Assembly: GCA_003215795.1 (NCBI GenBank)
Contig: QCJV01000002.1
Span: 57,945 to 121,944 of the forward strand
Direction of reading: 5' to 3'
DNA length: 64,000 nt
Origin: Prochlorococcus sp. AG-409-F19
GTDB taxonomy: Bacteria > Cyanobacteriota > Cyanobacteriia > PCC-6307 > Cyanobiaceae
This document shows, in pieces, positions 1-7,346 of the stretch; the stretch's first letter is position 1; every line of letters begins with the position of its first letter. The position numbers and the translations under genes were made by a program. The notes under the pieces were generated by a model. The model made no database searches. It saw only the letters and a list, made by a program, of their open reading frames with translations, and was not told the DNA's origin.

Positions 1-191
1 GGCCCCAATAAAGCAAGTCCATCATGTTCAGGGCCTGCTTCTAAATAACACCAATCAGGATCATCCCAGATAAGTTTCATTCCCAAACCCATGTAAAATT
101 TTTTTGCTCTGTCGACATTATGAACACGTATGGCAACATGTCCAAGTCTTCCGACATTCACAAAGCTGTTTTCTAAATTCTGCTCGGCCAT
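1..191 (-). CDS. VOC (glyoxalase/dioxygenase) family protein, partial
   Basis: The reverse strand reads from an ATG at 191 as MAEQNLENSFVNVGRLGHVAIRV... and runs off the left window edge without a stop, so only about 63 N-terminal residues are present. The pattern GHVAIRVHNVDRAKKFYMGLGMKL, followed by WCYLEAGPEHDGLALL, is the first beta-alpha-beta-beta-beta unit of the vicinal oxygen chelate fold. His in GHVAI is a likely metal ligand. The substrate cannot be told from this fragment. The ORF track omits it because it is incomplete. It lies just downstream of hemB on the same strand, 55 bp after its stop. Confidence 0.75.
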   Translation of the reverse strand, partial: MAEQNLENSFVNVGRLGHVAIRVHNVDRAKKFYMGLGMKLIWDDPDWCYLEAGPEHDGLALLG

Positions 192-246
192 TATAGAAAA
201 TTTACGTAACTTGAATAAATTGAATCAGAGTCGATTTTACTGGTCC

Positions 247-1251
247 TCATTCAACCTTCTTCAGCCATGCTGCAGCATCACATGCGTGATAGGTCAAGAT
301 AAGATCAGCTCCAGCTCTTTTAAAGCTCAACAAAGTTTCTAAAACTACAGATCTTTCATCTATCCAACCCTTTTCTGCAGCGGCTTTAATCATTGAATAC
401 TCCCCGCTGACATTATATGCAGCAATAGGTAATTCAGATTCCTGTCTGAGCCTATAGATAATATCAAGATAAGCAAGTCCAGGCTTAACCATGAGAATGT
501 CAGAACCTTCTTGCTCATCTAATTGCGCTTCAGTAATAGCTTCTCTTGCATTAGCAGGATCCATTTGATAAGTGCTTTTATCCTTAGGTATTGGTTTTTC
601 ATTGAGAGATCTTGGTGCAGAATCAAGAGCTTCCCTGAACGGACCATAATAGGCTGATGAATATTTGGCTGTATAACTAATAATGCCCACATTCTCAAAA
701 CCTTCATCATCCAAAGATTCACGTATGGCACCAACACGTCCATCCATCATGTCACTAGGTCCGATCAAATCTGCTCCTGCCTCAGCTTGAACAATTGCTT
801 GTTTGCAAAGGTTTTCAATTGTCTCATCATTTAAAACAATTCCCTCGGCACTGACTATCCCATCATGGCCATCTATTGAATAAGGATCTAACGCAACATC
901 TGTCATGATTGTCATTTCTGGTAATTCTTTCTTCAAACGTCTAATAGCCTTTGGAATTAAACCATTCTCGTTAAAACACTCTTCGCCTGCTTCGGTTTTA
1001 AGAGCATCATCAACCTTAGGAAATAAGACAACACATCTAATACCTAAATTCCATGCTCTTATGACTTCTTCGACCAAGCCGTCCAAGGTCCACCGGTTTG
1101 CACCTGGCATGGCAACAATCTGTTCAATGTCATTCCCCTCATGAACAAATAAAGGGTAAATAAAATCAGACGCAGCTAAGCTGTTTTCTCTAACCATGCT
1201 TCTTAAAGCAGGTGTTCTACGAAGACGGCGAGGACGATAAGTTAGTTCCAT
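247..1251 (-). CDS. hemB: Delta-aminolevulinic acid dehydratase (porphobilinogen synthase)
   Basis: HemB condenses two 5-aminolevulinate molecules to porphobilinogen, an early step of heme and chlorophyll synthesis in the cytoplasm. The protein has the typical full length. Both active-site lysine contexts are visible: YTAKYSSAYYGPF and ILMVKPGLAYLDI. The metal region reads DVALDPYSIDGHDG, with Asp where zinc enzymes have Cys, which is the Mg-dependent plant/cyanobacterial type. GADLIGPSDMMDGRVGAIR is also conserved. I start at the ATG at 1251 (MELTYRPRRLRR); the track start at 1266 is a TTG five codons upstream. The neighbouring DnaJ-like gene lies upstream on the same strand. Confidence 0.97.
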   Translation of the reverse strand: MELTYRPRRLRRTPALRSMVRENSLAASDFIYPLFVHEGNDIEQIVAMPGANRWTLDGLVEEVIRAWNLGIRCVVLFPKVDDALKTEAGEECFNENGLIPKAIRRLKKELPEMTIMTDVALDPYSIDGHDGIVSAEGIVLNDETIENLCKQAIVQAEAGADLIGPSDMMDGRVGAIRESLDDEGFENVGIISYTAKYSSAYYGPFREALDSAPRSLNEKPIPKDKSTYQMDPANAREAITEAQLDEQEGSDILMVKPGLAYLDIIYRLRQESELPIAAYNVSGEYSMIKAAAEKGWIDERSVVLETLLSFKRAGADLILTYHACDAAAWLKKVE

Positions 1252-1293
1252 ATGGTCAAAAAACAAATTAATTACTCATGATCGTAAAGCCTT

Positions 1294-2232
1294 TTATAAA
1301 CGAGCAGAATGAATCCAATCCTTTCGAGGATCAGAAATACTGAGCTCTCGTAATTGATTAAATAGATCAATCTCTTTAGAAGATAAACAAGAAGGAAAGC
1401 GCAATGCAAGAGTGAAAATCAAGTCTCCACGGCCATTATTGATAGGCCATCCCTTGTCTTGCAATCGTAAGCTTGACCCTGGCAAAGTCCTAGCAGGAAT
1501 AGTTAATTGAGTTTCACCATCTGGTGTCATAGCTGTAACAATTGAACCTAAAAGTAACTCATCATAAGAAACAGGTAATTCTGCTTTGAGCTGATCTCCA
1601 TCCAATTGCCATACCTTATGTTTTTCTACTTCGAGCTTGATTAATATATGCCCTCTTCGTCCAGTTCCAGGCTGCAAATTTCCTTTTCCTTTTACTCTAA
1701 GACGATTACCATTAACAACTCCTCGAGGAATTCTTACTTCCACTGGCTCCTCATTTACAAAAAGTGTTCGCTGGGTTCCCCAAAAAGCCTCTGAAAAAGT
1801 TATTTTCACTATAATTTGCACATCAAGATTTGCTGGTTTTCGAAATTCACTAAAAGACGAATTATAAGACTGAGTAAATCCTTCCATTCCTCTTTTACCA
1901 ACAAATCGTCCAAGAAGATCATTAACAAAATCATCAAAATTGCTATAACTTCCAAAATCAACCTTTAGATCATCTATTCCAGAACCAATACCTGAAGATT
2001 GATTCCAAAATTGTCCAAATTGTTCATATTTTCTTTTCTTCTGAGGATCAGATAAAACTTCATAGGCCTCATTAATTTCTTTGAATTTTTCCTCTGCTTT
2101 CTTTTTACCTGGATTTACATCAGGGTGAAACTTCCTCGCAAGCCTGCGAAAAGCACTTTTTATTTCATTCAAATTTGCATTCTTATGAACTCCAAGGATC
2201 TTGAAATAATCGCGGTAATCATCAGTCTTCAT
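1294..2232 (-). CDS. DnaJ-like co-chaperone, CbpA type (no zinc finger)
   Basis: A 312-residue J-domain protein expected to stimulate the ATPase of DnaK. The J-domain occupies about residues 8-75, with the HPD tripeptide in ARKFHPDVNPG and the DYFKILGV and KYEQFG elements. A short linker leads to the C-terminal substrate-binding beta domains (about 130-300), which contain VRIPRGVVNGNRLRVKGKG and TIPARTLPGSSLRLQDKGWP. The Cys-rich CXXCXGXG repeats of DnaJ proper are absent, so this is a type II (CbpA/DnaJ2-like) protein. It lies 43 bp upstream of hemB on the same strand and may be cotranscribed with it. Confidence 0.9.
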   Translation of the reverse strand: MKTDDYRDYFKILGVHKNANLNEIKSAFRRLARKFHPDVNPGKKKAEEKFKEINEAYEVLSDPQKKRKYEQFGQFWNQSSGIGSGIDDLKVDFGSYSNFDDFVNDLLGRFVGKRGMEGFTQSYNSSFSEFRKPANLDVQIIVKITFSEAFWGTQRTLFVNEEPVEVRIPRGVVNGNRLRVKGKGNLQPGTGRRGHILIKLEVEKHKVWQLDGDQLKAELPVSYDELLLGSIVTAMTPDGETQLTIPARTLPGSSLRLQDKGWPINNGRGDLIFTLALRFPSCLSSKEIDLFNQLRELSISDPRKDWIHSARL

Positions 2233-2249
2233 AAGAATTTTGAATCGAC

Positions 2250-2255
2250 TATAAT
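2250..2255 (+). promoter_or_regulatory. Candidate -10 element (TATAAT) upstream of the SulP operon
   Basis: The divergent gap between the dnaJ-like gene and the SulP gene contains a perfect TATAAT on the plus strand, about 118 bp before the SulP ATG. I see no convincing TTGACA at the expected distance, but many picocyanobacterial promoters have only a recognisable -10. This would give a leader of roughly 110 nt. It is a sequence match only. Confidence 0.3.
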
Positions 2256-2372
2256 TTGATGAAAATTGACTGAGAATACTAAAAATTGCAAAGAAAACCT
2301 CTCTGAAAAGAGCTTTTCAACCATAAAAAATCGAAACAAGTCACCTTAACAAGATAGGCTGCTAGGAAATAA

Positions 2373-4058
2373 ATGATTGAAGGAGTCTCTGAAGTGGCCC
2401 TAATTCATGGATTTCATCTCAAAAATGTCAGAGGTGATGTTCTAGGCGGACTTACCGCAGCAGTTGTTGCACTTCCACTAGCCTTAGCTTTTGGTAATGC
2501 TGCGCTTGGCCCAGGAGGAGCTATATACGGATTGTATGGAGCTGTTGTTGTAGGGTTTCTAGCTGCTTTATTTGGAGGGACTCCTGCCCAAGTAAGCGGC
2601 CCTACTGGGCCAATGAGCGTAACAGTTGCCAGTGTTGTGGCAGCCCTTGCAGCAGCAGGAGTGTCTGACAAGCTCTCTGCAGGTGAAATTTTACCGCTTG
2701 TAATGGCAGCAGTTGTTCTTGGTGGTTTATTTCAAATTATTTTTGGAATTTTAAAACTTGGCAAATACATAACACTTGTTCCCTACTCGGTTGTATCCGG
2801 TTTCATGTCAGGTATAGGTGTCATAATTATTTGTCTTCAAATTGGACCTCTTCTTGGAATTAGCACTAAAGGTGGAGTATTAGCATCCCTTTCAACTGTT
2901 GTCAGTGGATTTGAACCTAATGGTGCAGCAATAGGCGTAGCAGTAATGACCCTTGGGATAGTATTTTTAACTCCTAGAAAAATCAGCCAATGGGTACCAT
3001 CTCCGCTTCTAGCATTATTAATAGTTACACCTCTTTCACTGCTTCTTGGAATAGATTCAATAGATAGAATTGGTACGGCTGGCCCTATCCCAGAAGGACT
3101 TCCTTCCTTAACTCTTCCTAGCTTCACTCAATATGGTGGAATTATTTTAAAAGCAGGACTTGTTCTTGCTGCATTAGGTGCAATTGACTCTTTGCTTACA
3201 TCTCTTGTTGCAGACAATATTTCTCAAACTCGACATAACTCAGATAGAGAATTAATAGGTCAAGGCATCGGAAACGCAGTTGCAGGTTTATTTTCTGGTT
3301 TACCTGGTGCTGGGGCAACAATGCGAACTGTTATCAATGTCAAATCTGGAGGATCTACTCCTCTGTCTGGCATGGTTCATTCAATAGTACTTTTACTAGT
3401 TCTATTAGGAGCAGGACCTCTGGCTGAAAAGATCCCTGAGGCACTTCTTGCAGGAATTTTAATAAAAGTTGGACTGGATATTATTGATTGGGGATTCTTG
3501 CTCAGAGCTCATAAGCTATCTCTTAAAACTGCCACAGTGATGTATGGCGTACTATTAATGACAGTTTTTTGGGATCTAATTTCAGCGGTTTTAGTAGGCG
3601 TTTTTGTTGCAAATATGCTCACAATTGACTCAATCACTCAAACACAATTAGAGGGAATGGAAGAAGACAACCCACTAGAAAGTTCATCAGCTTATGATTT
3701 ACCTCTTCCTGAAGATGAACAAAAAATCTTAGAAAGTTGCTCAGGTGAAGTAATGTTATTTAGGCTAAAAGGGCCTCTAAGCTTTGGAGCAGCGAAGGGA
3801 ATTACTGAAAGAATGATGTTAATTAGAAATTATAAAATCTTGATTCTAGATATAACTGATGTACCGCGATTAGGAGTTACAGCAACATTAGCTATTGAAG
3901 ATATGATTCAAGAAGCTCAAGTAAGTTCAAGAAAAGCCTATGTTGCTGGTGCTACAGGAAGAGTGAAAGAGAGACTATCAAAATTTGGAGTTGAGGGTCT
4001 AATTTCTACAAGGAAAGAAGCTCTTCAAATAGCAAGTAATGAAATACAAAAAGCCTAA
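2373..4058 (+). CDS. SulP-family anion transporter with STAS domain, probable bicarbonate (BicA-like) transporter
   Basis: A 561-residue integral membrane protein of the SLC26/SulP family. The hydrophobic core (about residues 15-420) opens with VRGDVLGGLTAAVVALPLALAFG and contains the family element SGPTGPMSVTVASVVAAL. A cytoplasmic STAS domain follows (about 440-555), with GEVMLFRLKGPLSFGAAKGI and ILILDITDVPRLGVTATLAIEDM. Family members carry sulfate, bicarbonate or other anions. The adjacent sbtA and sbtB genes, only 28 bp downstream, argue for sodium-dependent bicarbonate uptake as in cyanobacterial BicA, but sequence alone does not exclude sulfate. The start ATG at 2373 gives a normal N-terminus. 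Confidence 0.88.
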   Translation: MIEGVSEVALIHGFHLKNVRGDVLGGLTAAVVALPLALAFGNAALGPGGAIYGLYGAVVVGFLAALFGGTPAQVSGPTGPMSVTVASVVAALAAAGVSDKLSAGEILPLVMAAVVLGGLFQIIFGILKLGKYITLVPYSVVSGFMSGIGVIIICLQIGPLLGISTKGGVLASLSTVVSGFEPNGAAIGVAVMTLGIVFLTPRKISQWVPSPLLALLIVTPLSLLLGIDSIDRIGTAGPIPEGLPSLTLPSFTQYGGIILKAGLVLAALGAIDSLLTSLVADNISQTRHNSDRELIGQGIGNAVAGLFSGLPGAGATMRTVINVKSGGSTPLSGMVHSIVLLLVLLGAGPLAEKIPEALLAGILIKVGLDIIDWGFLLRAHKLSLKTATVMYGVLLMTVFWDLISAVLVGVFVANMLTIDSITQTQLEGMEEDNPLESSSAYDLPLPEDEQKILESCSGEVMLFRLKGPLSFGAAKGITERMMLIRNYKILILDITDVPRLGVTATLAIEDMIQEAQVSSRKAYVAGATGRVKERLSKFGVEGLISTRKEALQIASNEIQKA

Positions 4059-4086
4059 GTAACAATTCTGAAAGTCTAATAAAACT

Positions 4087-5082
4087 ATGGAGACAAATCT
4101 TGTTCTTCAAAACGTACTTACACCGCCTGTCCTTTTCTTTTTCTTAGGGATAATTGCAGTAATTGTCCGATCAGATTTAGAAATCCCAGCACCGCTTCCT
4201 AAACTTTTCTCATTATATCTTCTTCTAGCAATAGGGTTCAAGGGAGGTATGGAGCTTGAGAAAAGTGGGTTTAGTGGGCAAGTCCTACCAACTGTGTTCG
4301 CAGCAATAGCAATGTCTTTGATAATTCCACTTATATGTTTTTCTATACTTAGACTAAAGCTTGATGTATTTAATGCTGCAGCAATTGCAGCAGCATATGG
4401 TTCAATAAGTGCCGTTACATTCATAACCGCAGAAAGTTTCTTAGAAAGTCAAAGTATCAACTTTGATGGTTTCATGGTTGCTGCACTTGCATTAATGGAA
4501 TCCCCAGCAATTATTGTTGGGCTATTACTTGTAAAACTTGCAGGCCCCCAAAATAGACCTAAGTCTAGAGAAATGAAATGGAGTTCCATTTTCCGAGAGT
4601 CAGTTCTTAATGGTTCTGTTTACTTACTACTTGGAAGTCTCCTTATTGGATTCTTAACAGCAGCACATAACCCAGGGGGAGTAGAAAAAATGCTACCTTT
4701 TACAGGAAAACTCTTTTACGGCGCAGAGTGTTTCTTTTTACTTGATATGGGAATAGTTGCAGCACAAAGATTACCTGGTCTAAAAAAGGCAGGTCCATTC
4801 TTAATTTTCTTTGCTGTCTTAATGCCACTTTTTAATGCCTTTTTGGGTGTATTTGTAGCTAGAGCTTTGCTTCTAGAGCCAGGTAATGCACTTCTATTTG
4901 CTGTACTTTGTGCTAGCGCATCTTATCTTGCAGTCCCAGCTGCCATGCGAATGACTGTTCCTGAAGCTAAAGCAAGTTATTATATTTCTACTACTCTAGG
5001 CCTTACATTTCCTTTTAATATTGTCATTGGAATACCTTTATATATGGGCCTTGTTAATAACATCATTCCCTCTGCAGGTTAA
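4087..5082 (+). CDS. sbtA: SbtA-like sodium-dependent bicarbonate transporter
   Basis: A 331-residue, very hydrophobic protein of the SbtA (former DUF897) family, which imports bicarbonate with sodium across the plasma membrane as part of the CO2-concentrating mechanism. Recognisable stretches are LLLAIGFKGGMELEKSG, AAAYGSISAVTFITAESFLE and VAALALMESPAIIVGLLLVKL. About ten membrane segments alternate with short loops in two inverted halves. It is somewhat shorter than the roughly 370 residues of freshwater SbtA, mainly in the central cytoplasmic loop. It sits 28 bp after the SulP gene and 4 bp before sbtB, so the three are very likely one operon. Confidence 0.92.
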   Translation: METNLVLQNVLTPPVLFFFLGIIAVIVRSDLEIPAPLPKLFSLYLLLAIGFKGGMELEKSGFSGQVLPTVFAAIAMSLIIPLICFSILRLKLDVFNAAAIAAAYGSISAVTFITAESFLESQSINFDGFMVAALALMESPAIIVGLLLVKLAGPQNRPKSREMKWSSIFRESVLNGSVYLLLGSLLIGFLTAAHNPGGVEKMLPFTGKLFYGAECFFLLDMGIVAAQRLPGLKKAGPFLIFFAVLMPLFNAFLGVFVARALLLEPGNALLFAVLCASASYLAVPAAMRMTVPEAKASYYISTTLGLTFPFNIVIGIPLYMGLVNNIIPSAG

Positions 5083-5086
5083 ATAA

Positions 5087-5368
5087 ATGAAAAGATTGGA
5101 TCTTATTTTTAGTGAAAGGGAACTAGAAGCTATCTTGTCAGGACTTGAGTCTGCAGGTGTTCCTGGTTATACAGTTACAAAACATGCTACTGGGAGAGGA
5201 CCTGAGACTATAGTTTCAGAAGATATGGAGTTCTCTGGCCTTGGAGCAAATGCACATGTAATTGTTTTCTGTGAAGAAGAAATTATTAGTAACATAAGGG
5301 ATAATGTTAAATCAATTCTTAGTTACTATGGTGGTGTTGCTTACGTCTCAGAAGCAATTGAATTATAA
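5087..5368 (+). CDS. sbtB: SbtB-like PII-family regulator of SbtA
   Basis: A 93-residue PII-like protein immediately after sbtA (4 bp gap). The beta-alpha-beta ferredoxin-like fold is suggested by MKRLDLIFSERELEAILSGLESAGVPGYTV at the start and by NAHVIVFCEEEIISNIRDNVKSIL. The stretch TGRGPETIVSEDMEFSGLG corresponds to the flexible T-loop. Characterised SbtB proteins bind adenine nucleotides, including cAMP, and control SbtA. The chain ends at AYVSEAIEL and lacks the C-terminal CGPxGC redox loop known from Synechocystis SbtB, so redox-linked nucleotide hydrolysis seems unlikely here. Confidence 0.87.
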   Translation: MKRLDLIFSERELEAILSGLESAGVPGYTVTKHATGRGPETIVSEDMEFSGLGANAHVIVFCEEEIISNIRDNVKSILSYYGGVAYVSEAIEL

Positions 5369-5407
5369 AAAGTGAAGCTTGTTAATCTCAGTTTTTAGAA
5401 TTTTTTT

Positions 5408-6364
5408 CTAAGAATGAACCCAATCCACACGAATTGATTTACGACTATTTAAGTATCTATCGATAGCCATAGCAGCAATACATCCATCAGAGGCAGCAAC
5501 TACTGCTTGTTTAAAAGGAGTGTTTCTTATATCACCTATAGCCCAAACACCTTCAGAAGTTGTTGACATAAAGTCATCAACAACTACACCACCATCTTCT
5601 TTTAATGCAATTTGATCTCCCAAAAAATCAGTAATGGGCTTTGAACCACTCATGTAGACAAATACCCCTTCTACTTCCAACAATTGATTCTCTTCTTGAG
5701 AACGATTCTTCAAAAGAACTCCAGTTACTCCTGCATCACTTCCCTCAATTTTCATTAATCTCGTCTTACTCCAATGTTTAACATTCTCCTTATTAATCAA
5801 ATCGATCGCTTGGTGATCTTCTTCTTTAGGATCATTTGATGTAATCCAATGTACGGTTGATGCGAATTTTGTAAGTACTTGCGCTTCCTCTATAGCCTCT
5901 TTATTGACACCGACAACAGCAACCTCTCTTGATTTATAAAAAGCTCCATCACAAGTTGCACAGTAACTAACTCCTCTCCCAAGGAACTCAGCTTCACCCT
6001 TAAAGGATGCTGGCCTACCCATTGCACCACTAGCTACAACAAGAGCACGACCTTTAAATGTACCTTCTGGAGTAAAAACTGTCTTCCAATCACCACTGGC
6101 ATCTATGCCAAAAACCTGTGCTCGCCGATAGTCAGTACCATATTGAATAGCCTGATCTCTCATTAGTTCCAACAATTTCTCACCACTAATATCAGTAGGA
6201 ACACCAGGATAATTTGCAATTTGATGTGTAATAGCAAGCGCCCCTACTGAGGGGTTTTTATCGAGAATAACTGTTTTCAAATCTGCTCTGGATGTATAGA
6301 GAGCACAACTGCAACCAGCAGGTCCACCTCCAACTATCACCACATCAGTTTCAATTGTTTCCAA
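5408..6364 (-). CDS. Thioredoxin-reductase-like flavoprotein with degenerate NADPH site
   Basis: A 318-residue flavoprotein of the low-molecular-weight thioredoxin reductase family. The FAD motif GGGPAGCSCALYTSRA is at residues 12-27, the redox disulfide CATC at 135-138, and the second FAD motif GVWAIGDIRNTPFKQAVVAASDGCIAAM near the C-terminus. The NADPH half is abnormal: the usual GGGDSAxEEA is GVNKEAIEEA (152-161), and the HRRxxxR phosphate-binding motif is HWITSND. It therefore probably does not use NADPH. Cyanobacterial ferredoxin- or flavin-linked relatives (DTR, FFTR, DDOR types) are known, and this may belong to such a group. It converges on sbtB with a 39 bp gap. Confidence 0.85.
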   Translation of the reverse strand: METIETDVVIVGGGPAGCSCALYTSRADLKTVILDKNPSVGALAITHQIANYPGVPTDISGEKLLELMRDQAIQYGTDYRRAQVFGIDASGDWKTVFTPEGTFKGRALVVASGAMGRPASFKGEAEFLGRGVSYCATCDGAFYKSREVAVVGVNKEAIEEAQVLTKFASTVHWITSNDPKEEDHQAIDLINKENVKHWSKTRLMKIEGSDAGVTGVLLKNRSQEENQLLEVEGVFVYMSGSKPITDFLGDQIALKEDGGVVVDDFMSTTSEGVWAIGDIRNTPFKQAVVAASDGCIAAMAIDRYLNSRKSIRVDWVHS

Positions 6365-6442
6365 AATTTTTAACGCTCCTTTAAAATTTGTTGTTGCTTA
6401 AGGCAGCATAGAAGACTGATAAAGGGAAAAGGGGGCATAGGT

Positions 6443-6625
6443 TTTGAGTCAAAATCAATTAGCACGCCCCATTTAGGTCAATTTCAAACTGCATTTATTC
6501 ATTATGATGTCGTATATGAACAAGGACCAGATATCTAAATAGAATTAGAAAAAACAACAGGAGATAATTTTAAAAATCCTGCTTAAAGAGATCCTTTATG
6601 GAAATTTAAATTTCTCATATCTCCG
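6443..6625 (+). pseudogene. Decayed reading frame with two internal stops
   Basis: One plus-strand frame reads TPHLGQFQTAFIHYDVVYEQGPDI, then TAA, IELEKTTGDNFKNPA, TAA, RDPLWKFKFLIS. The composition between the stops looks protein-like and stays in one frame, which suggests a gene inactivated by two nonsense changes. A TTG at 6444 in another frame starts SQNQLARP, so a frameshift near the start is also possible. I do not recognise the family. A chance open stretch cannot be excluded. Confidence 0.35.
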
Positions 6626-6627
6626 TG

Positions 6628-6762
6628 ATGAGCAAATCGAGAAACAGTTTTCAAACAGCAAGCAATTTTTGGCTTCTACCATCTTTAATTGGTGGATCGC
6701 TAGCAATAGGATATGAAATTTCCCATAAAGCCTTTGAGAGACTTAAAAAAAATCAACCATAG
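6628..6762 (+). CDS. 44-residue predicted single-pass membrane micro-protein
   Basis: An ATG at 6628 opens MSKSRNSFQTASNFWLLPSLIGG..., ending at a TAG at 6760-6762 (44 residues), below the ORF-track cutoff. A polar, basic N-terminus is followed by one hydrophobic segment (about residues 14-31, FWLLPSLIGGSLAIGYEI) and a basic tail (HKAFERLKKNQP). This matches the many small membrane proteins of unknown function in Prochlorococcus, which usually have no recognisable domain. No good Shine-Dalgarno is visible, which is common in this genus. I do not assign a function. Confidence 0.45.
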   Translation: MSKSRNSFQTASNFWLLPSLIGGSLAIGYEISHKAFERLKKNQP

Positions 6763-6789
6763 CCATAAATTCCTAAAAAAGAAATTGTT

Positions 6790-6861
6790 ATGACAGCAAA
6801 CGTAAAACAATACAAGCAAAATTACTTTTCTAAAGCATTGAAAAATCGTCCCATCATTTAA
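6790..6861 (+). CDS. Possible 23-residue micro-ORF ending inside a hairpin
   Basis: ATG at 6790 to TAA at 6859-6861 encodes MTANVKQYKQNYFSKALKNR..., a short basic peptide. A purine-rich AAAAAAGAAA lies just upstream. Its stop codon falls within the left arm of a perfect hairpin. ORFs this short are common by chance, so this is weak. Confidence 0.15.
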   Translation: MTANVKQYKQNYFSKALKNRPII

Positions 6862-6907
6862 GGCGTCTTAAATGATGGTTCTCTTAATGGTCAATTCTTT
6901 AAGAGAA
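6851..6907. terminator. Two tandem perfect hairpins, possible transcript end or structured RNA
   Basis: The first hairpin pairs CCATCATTTAA (6851-6861) with TTAAATGATGG (6868-6878): an 11 bp perfect stem with a six-base loop. The second starts at the next base: TTCTCTTAA (6879-6887) pairs with TTAAGAGAA (6899-6907) around an 11-base loop and is followed by TTT. Two perfect stems back to back in the only long non-coding stretch suggest a terminator for the micro-ORF region or the 3' part of a small RNA. No long U-tract is present. Confidence 0.45.
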
Positions 6908-7031
6908 TTTAGCTTCCAGTAAATAGCCTTGAATTGCTTTAGGTTTATATACGCATAGTAGAAAAATCAACTTAGGAAAATCATGCGACATCGAAAATCT
7001 TCTAAGATTCTGTTCTAAGTGCAGTAGATTG

Positions 7032-7346
7032 ATGACAACCTCTGAAACTTTGCTCAAAGCTGTTTTTAACCGCCTTAAAATTCGAATAGACAAGAATGTC
7101 ACATCTTCAGTCTCCGAAGCATCAGACTTTCTAAAAGTTGCGCCTGGTCGCATAAAAAAAGAATGGGATCTATTTAAAGAAGAAATTATTGAAGAAGCTG
7201 ATCGAATTAATGATAGGCAGAGTGAAGAAAAAAATATAAGGGCAGATACCTTACCAAAAAAACCTCCTAACACTCTTCAAAATAAAATTAATAAAATAAG
7301 AAAAGAAATTGGAAAGCTATCAATTCAAATTGAGGAGTTCAATTGA
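7032..7346 (+). CDS. Conserved hypothetical protein, helical, coupled to an ABC1 kinase
   Basis: A 104-residue protein (MTTSETLLKAVFNRLKIRIDK...). It is charged and largely helical: EWDLFKEEIIEEADRINDRQSEEKN in the middle and a C-terminal KINKIRKEIGKLSIQIEEFN with heptad-like spacing, suggesting a short coiled coil. No membrane segment or catalytic motif is visible. The track start at 7029 is a TTG directly before the ATG at 7032, which I prefer. The stop overlaps the start of the ABC1 kinase gene by 4 bp (TTGA), so translational coupling and a related function are likely. I do not recognise a named family. Confidence 0.75.
   Translation: MTTSETLLKAVFNRLKIRIDKNVTSSVSEASDFLKVAPGRIKKEWDLFKEEIIEEADRINDRQSEEKNIRADTLPKKPPNTLQNKINKIRKEIGKLSIQIEEFN

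Larger units (their letters stand above)
6365..7031. other. Longest intergenic region of the window
   Basis: This stretch lies between the divergent thioredoxin-reductase-like gene and the small conserved gene at 7032. It holds the decayed frame, the 44-residue micro-ORF, a doubtful 23-residue ORF and the tandem hairpins listed separately. The last 120 bases contain an AT-rich TTTATATACGCATAG that could supply a -10 element for the 7032 gene. I see no tRNA and no repeats shared with the rest of the window. Confidence 0.6.

Noticed and set aside
4107-4424. 105-residue minus-strand ORF within sbtA
   Set aside because: Antisense shadow; the plus-strand frame is clearly SbtA.
5376-5407. TTAGAA/TTCTAA inverted repeat between sbtB and the TrxR-like gene
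   Set aside because: Only six AT pairs around a T-rich loop; could form by chance in this composition, so not listed as a terminator.
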